Assembly: GCF_001866055.1 (NCBI RefSeq)
Contig: NZ_MLQS01000034.1
Span: forward strand, 1-7,744
DNA length: 7,744 nt
Reading direction: 5' to 3'
Source of the DNA: Anaerobacillus alkalidiazotrophicus
GTDB taxonomy: Bacteria > Bacillota > Bacilli > Bacillales_H > Anaerobacillaceae
Positions 6,081-7,744 of this stretch are shown here, piece by piece. Positions within the stretch are counted from its first letter, which is position 1; each line of letters opens with the position of its first letter. Below the pieces are notes generated by a model. The model worked only from the letters and a program-made list of their open reading frames with translations, was not told where the DNA came from and searched no databases. The position numbers and the translations under genes were made by a program.

Positions 6081-6336
6081 CTATTGCCCATGGGAGTATA
6101 TGTATTCTGGTATGAATCTACAGTATTCAAAAAATATTGGTGAATGGATAGATGAAAAAGGACAGGTTGCCTGTTTTGATCTTTCAGTAAAAACAGGGAA
6201 ATCTTCTTGCTTACTAATAAAAAAGGATATTTTTCTTAAGTTTCTAGAAGAAAACAAACTGAAGGTTTTCTGGACGTGCTTGGGGGAAAAGCAAATTCTT
6301 GGAGATTCTTTTACTCAAAAACGACCTAGAGTTTAA
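6076..6336 (+). pseudogene. Fragment A: part of a larger protein, possibly a large ATPase of the defence type
   Basis: The frame is open from 6076, inside the right repeat of the 244-bp element, and reads through SGMNLQYSKNIGEWIDEKG, QVACFDLSVKTGKSS, CLLIKKDIFLKFLEENK and LKVFWTCLGEKQILG near 6303. It then leaves recognisable sequence and stops at TAA 6334-6336. ATG 6100 could be a start but has no good ribosome site, and the piece looks like the inside of a longer protein. The segment with LLIKKD, a leucine-rich helix, FWTCLGEKQILG and acidic residues recalls a conserved region in very large ATP-binding proteins found in bacterial defence islands. This is recollection without a search, so the assignment is tentative. 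The 5' part is missing, cut at the inverted-repeat element. Confidence 0.35.
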
Positions 6337-6549
6337 TTTAAAAGAACAGAAGTCTTTAAGTAGTAAGCAATTAAATAGATTAAAAGACTTAACTTGGATT
6401 GAACAATTGTACAATTTAATTTTATTAGGCCCGCCTGGTGTTACTCACCTGGCGGTAGGGTTAGGCATAGAAGCGATCAATCAAGGATATAAAGCAATAT
6501 TTACATCCATGGGAGAATTAATTCATAACTTAAAAACAGAAGAAATAAC
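6299..6549 (+). pseudogene. istB: istB fragment (IS21-family helper ATPase) with broken P-loop
   Basis: This frame (6299-6634) reads LKNDLEFNLKEQKSLSSK, QLNRLKDLTWIEQLYNLI, LLGPPGVTHLAVGLGIEA and INQGYKAIFTSMGELIH, then LKTEEIT. From memory these match the central part of Bacillaceae IstB proteins, the AAA+ partner of the IS21 transposase IstA. Intact IstB has about 250 residues; only about 80 remain. The Walker A motif should read GPPGVGKTHLA, but here GVTHLA shows that the six bases for Gly-Lys are gone between 6442 and 6443. Walker B and the sensor regions are missing, since similarity ends after EEIT near 6549. What follows in this frame to 6634 (SLDVRLNH and on) is probably chance translation. 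It cannot make a working ATPase. IstA is not in the window. Confidence 0.8.
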
Positions 6550-7391
6550 CTCATTAGACGTTCGATTGAACCATTATTCTCAATTCAATTTAATGCAGAA
6601 ATATGTAGGATTGATCAAAGGCTTAATGAAATAGATGAAAATACACTAGAGCATGAATTTCTCATATATTTAAAAAAATAGCTTCTGAAGCTAATCAAAA
6701 TGAACTAGCGGAAAGAGAATTAATTCTAAATGAATTAATAAAAGCATTTCCCCATATAGATGAAAGTAGGATAGTAAAGGAATTTTCAAAAATTACAAAT
6801 ATTCATTATACTCAAAATTTATTTTACTTATACCATTTATTTTCTTCTTATACTTATGACAATTTATTAAATTCTGTAGTTAGTAGCTGCATAAATTTGC
6901 AGGGGAACAAATTATTTTGGAATGCTACGGAAAATGAAAGAAATACTTTTATTGCACAATCATTAAGTATGGCTGGATTTTTAAATAAGGATCAAAGTTT
7001 ATGGGGTAAATCAAGAGGTGGGATAACATCGGGAGAAGTAGATATTTTTATTAAACAAAAAAATGGCGATCCCTTTTCAATAGTAGAAGCATTAAATTTA
7101 GAATCCTTGGATAAAACTTACTTAAATTTACATTTAGAAAAAATATTCTACTATGATACTACAGGATTAAAATATAATTTTATTTTAGTGTATTCTACTT
7201 CTAAGAATTTTTCTGACTTTTGGGGAAGGTATCTTAACTATATAAGTAATTTTGATTACCCATTTGACATATCAAGTTGTGAAGAATTAGATGAATTTGA
7301 TTATACAGATATAAGAATTTGTAGAACTTTACATACTAGAAATGGTAAAGAAACATACTTATATCATATAATGGTGGATTTAAATAAGTGA
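6550..7391 (+). pseudogene. Fragment C: C-terminal part of a large protein with possible PD-(D/E)XK-like nuclease domain; frameshift at A7
   Basis: From 6550 a frame reads LIRRSIEPLFSIQFNAEICR on to EFLIYLKK, then hits TAG (6679) right after an A7 tract (6672-6678). One base back the frame continues IASEANQNELAERELI without a break to TGA 7389-7391. Joined, it gives about 280 residues with no start codon, so this is a 3' piece. The first half is helical and charged. The second half has RNTFIAQSLSMAGF, WGKSRGGITSGEVDIFI, PFSIVEALNL and YNFILVYST in strand-helix order. Asp165 of GEVDI and Glu180 of VEAL fit the spacing of a restriction-nuclease-like core, though the usual Lys two residues after Glu is Leu here, so activity is doubtful. 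WGRYLNYI and a closing YLYHIMVDLNK follow. The istB scrap replaces its upstream part. The parent family was not identified; a defence role is inferred from context only. Confidence 0.5.
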
Positions 7392-7527
7392 AAATTATTA
7401 TACATATAAATATATCCCTTTCACCGACTCAACACATGTGGAGTGCTGTTCGCTACTAACGTATGAAGGAAAATAAAGATGTAACAGTGAGTAGGGGGGC
7501 TGGGACAAAACCACCTCTTAGATGAAA

Positions 7528-7576
7528 AAAGCCGGTGAAATTTTACGACGAGTAAAATTTCACCGGCTTTGATTAT
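7528..7576 (+). terminator. Perfect 19-bp stem-loop inside the IS1182 end
   Basis: AAAGCCGGTGAAATTTTAC (7528-7546) and its exact reverse complement (7552-7570) enclose a GACGA loop, followed by GATTATTTTT. It is likely to stop transcripts entering the IS from outside before the transposase gene. It may also work on the other strand, where A-rich DNA upstream gives T residues. Confidence 0.8.
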
Positions 7577-7589
7577 TTTTAATAAAAAT

Positions 7590-7650
7590 AAGGACCACTT
7601 CTGATAAAATAAAGTTACCATACCAAATTTCAACAGAAAGAAGGGTCCTT
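7590..7650 (+). promoter_or_regulatory. Ribosome site of IS1182 transposase with a possible masking arm
   Basis: GAAAGAAGG (7636-7644) lies 6 bases before the ATG. AAGGACC (7590-7596) is the exact reverse complement of GGTCCTT (7644-7650), which covers the edge of the ribosome site and the base before the ATG. Transcripts that include both arms could hide the start, as known for some IS elements; the 47-base loop makes the effect uncertain. Confidence 0.4.
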
Positions 7651-7744
7651 ATGTTTAAAGATTATAACATGAACCAATTAGTTTTGCCTTTAGATTTAGA
7701 AGTAAAATTACAAAAAAATGATATTGCCTTCCATGTCCACCATT
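7651..7744 (+). CDS. IS1182-family transposase, N-terminal part
   Basis: The frame opens with ATG at 7651 and runs off the right edge after 31 codons, beginning MFKDYNMNQLVLPLDLE and continuing with VKLQKNDIAFHVHH. The MNQLVLPLDLE-x-KLxxND-IAxxVHH pattern is, from memory, the characteristic start of Bacillota IS1182-family DDE transposases, which cut and insert the IS using its terminal repeats. The catalytic residues lie outside the window. No break is visible in this part. Confidence 0.9.
   Translation, partial: MFKDYNMNQLVLPLDLEVKLQKNDIAFHVHH

Larger units (their letters stand above)
7494..7744 (+). mobile_element. IS1182-family insertion sequence, left end (partial)
   Basis: The element starts around the GGGGGGCTGGGACAAAA block at 7494-7510, carries a long perfect hairpin, and continues into a transposase gene that leaves the window. 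From memory this order is typical of IS1182-type elements in Bacillaceae. The exact first base is uncertain within the G6 tract, and the right end and target duplication are not visible. Confidence 0.8.

Noticed and set aside
7392..7490. Terminator after fragment C
   Set aside because: GTGAAA and TTTCAC can pair only across a long loop and no T-run follows; the CACATGTG palindrome nearby is too short to interpret.
7421..7633. 70-codon minus-strand frame over the IS1182 end
   Set aside because: It runs through the perfect hairpin and IS end, with no ribosome site.
1..7744. CRISPR array, tRNA, rRNA or replication origin
   Set aside because: No regularly spaced repeats, no cloverleaf-like sequence with a T-loop box, no rRNA words and no DnaA-box cluster were seen on reading both strands.

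Overview
This is a low-GC Bacillota window, most likely from a Bacillaceae member. The signs are strong GGAGG-type ribosome sites, TTG starts, a SunI/YnzG-type small protein, a Bacillus-type sodium/proline symporter, and IS3, IS21 and IS1182 transposition genes. No rRNA, tRNA or CRISPR was seen, and the species cannot be fixed from the sequence.

Layout. 1-243: left end of an IS3-family element running leftward out of the window, with the first 40 codons of its OrfA. 249-362 and 2608-2723: two copies of a non-coding repeat in the same orientation, bracketing an intact gene (559-2373) for a membrane-anchored MutS-family ATPase. The second copy starts inside that gene's terminator. 3053-4660: a decayed two-gene unit, a 34-codon hydrophobic peptide gene with an in-frame TAG, then a putP-type symporter with two single-base frameshifts, ended by a good terminator (4709-4748). 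4922-5182, minus strand: an intact SunI/YnzG-like gene with its own promoter and no recognisable bacteriocin beside it. 5183-6075: no intact gene, but degenerate coding traces and a 244-bp inverted-repeat element (5837-6080) that seems to be an internally deleted IS. 6076-7391: three pieces in series, namely a stretch resembling part of a large ATPase-type protein, an istB (IS21 helper ATPase) fragment that has lost the Gly-Lys of its P-loop, and a 280-residue C-terminal piece with a possible PD-(D/E)XK-like nuclease core, frameshifted at an A7 tract. 7494-7744: left end and first 31 codons of an IS1182-family transposase.

Reading as a whole. This is accessory DNA built by repeated IS insertion and decay. 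Only the MutS-like and SunI-like genes look functional. The most interesting content is the scar at 5837-7391, which may be what remains of a large ATPase/nuclease (possibly anti-phage) gene broken by mobile elements. The other point of note is the non-coding repeat family at 249, 2608 and (inverted, partial) 4836. Some single-base indels could be sequencing errors, so the decay calls depend on read quality.
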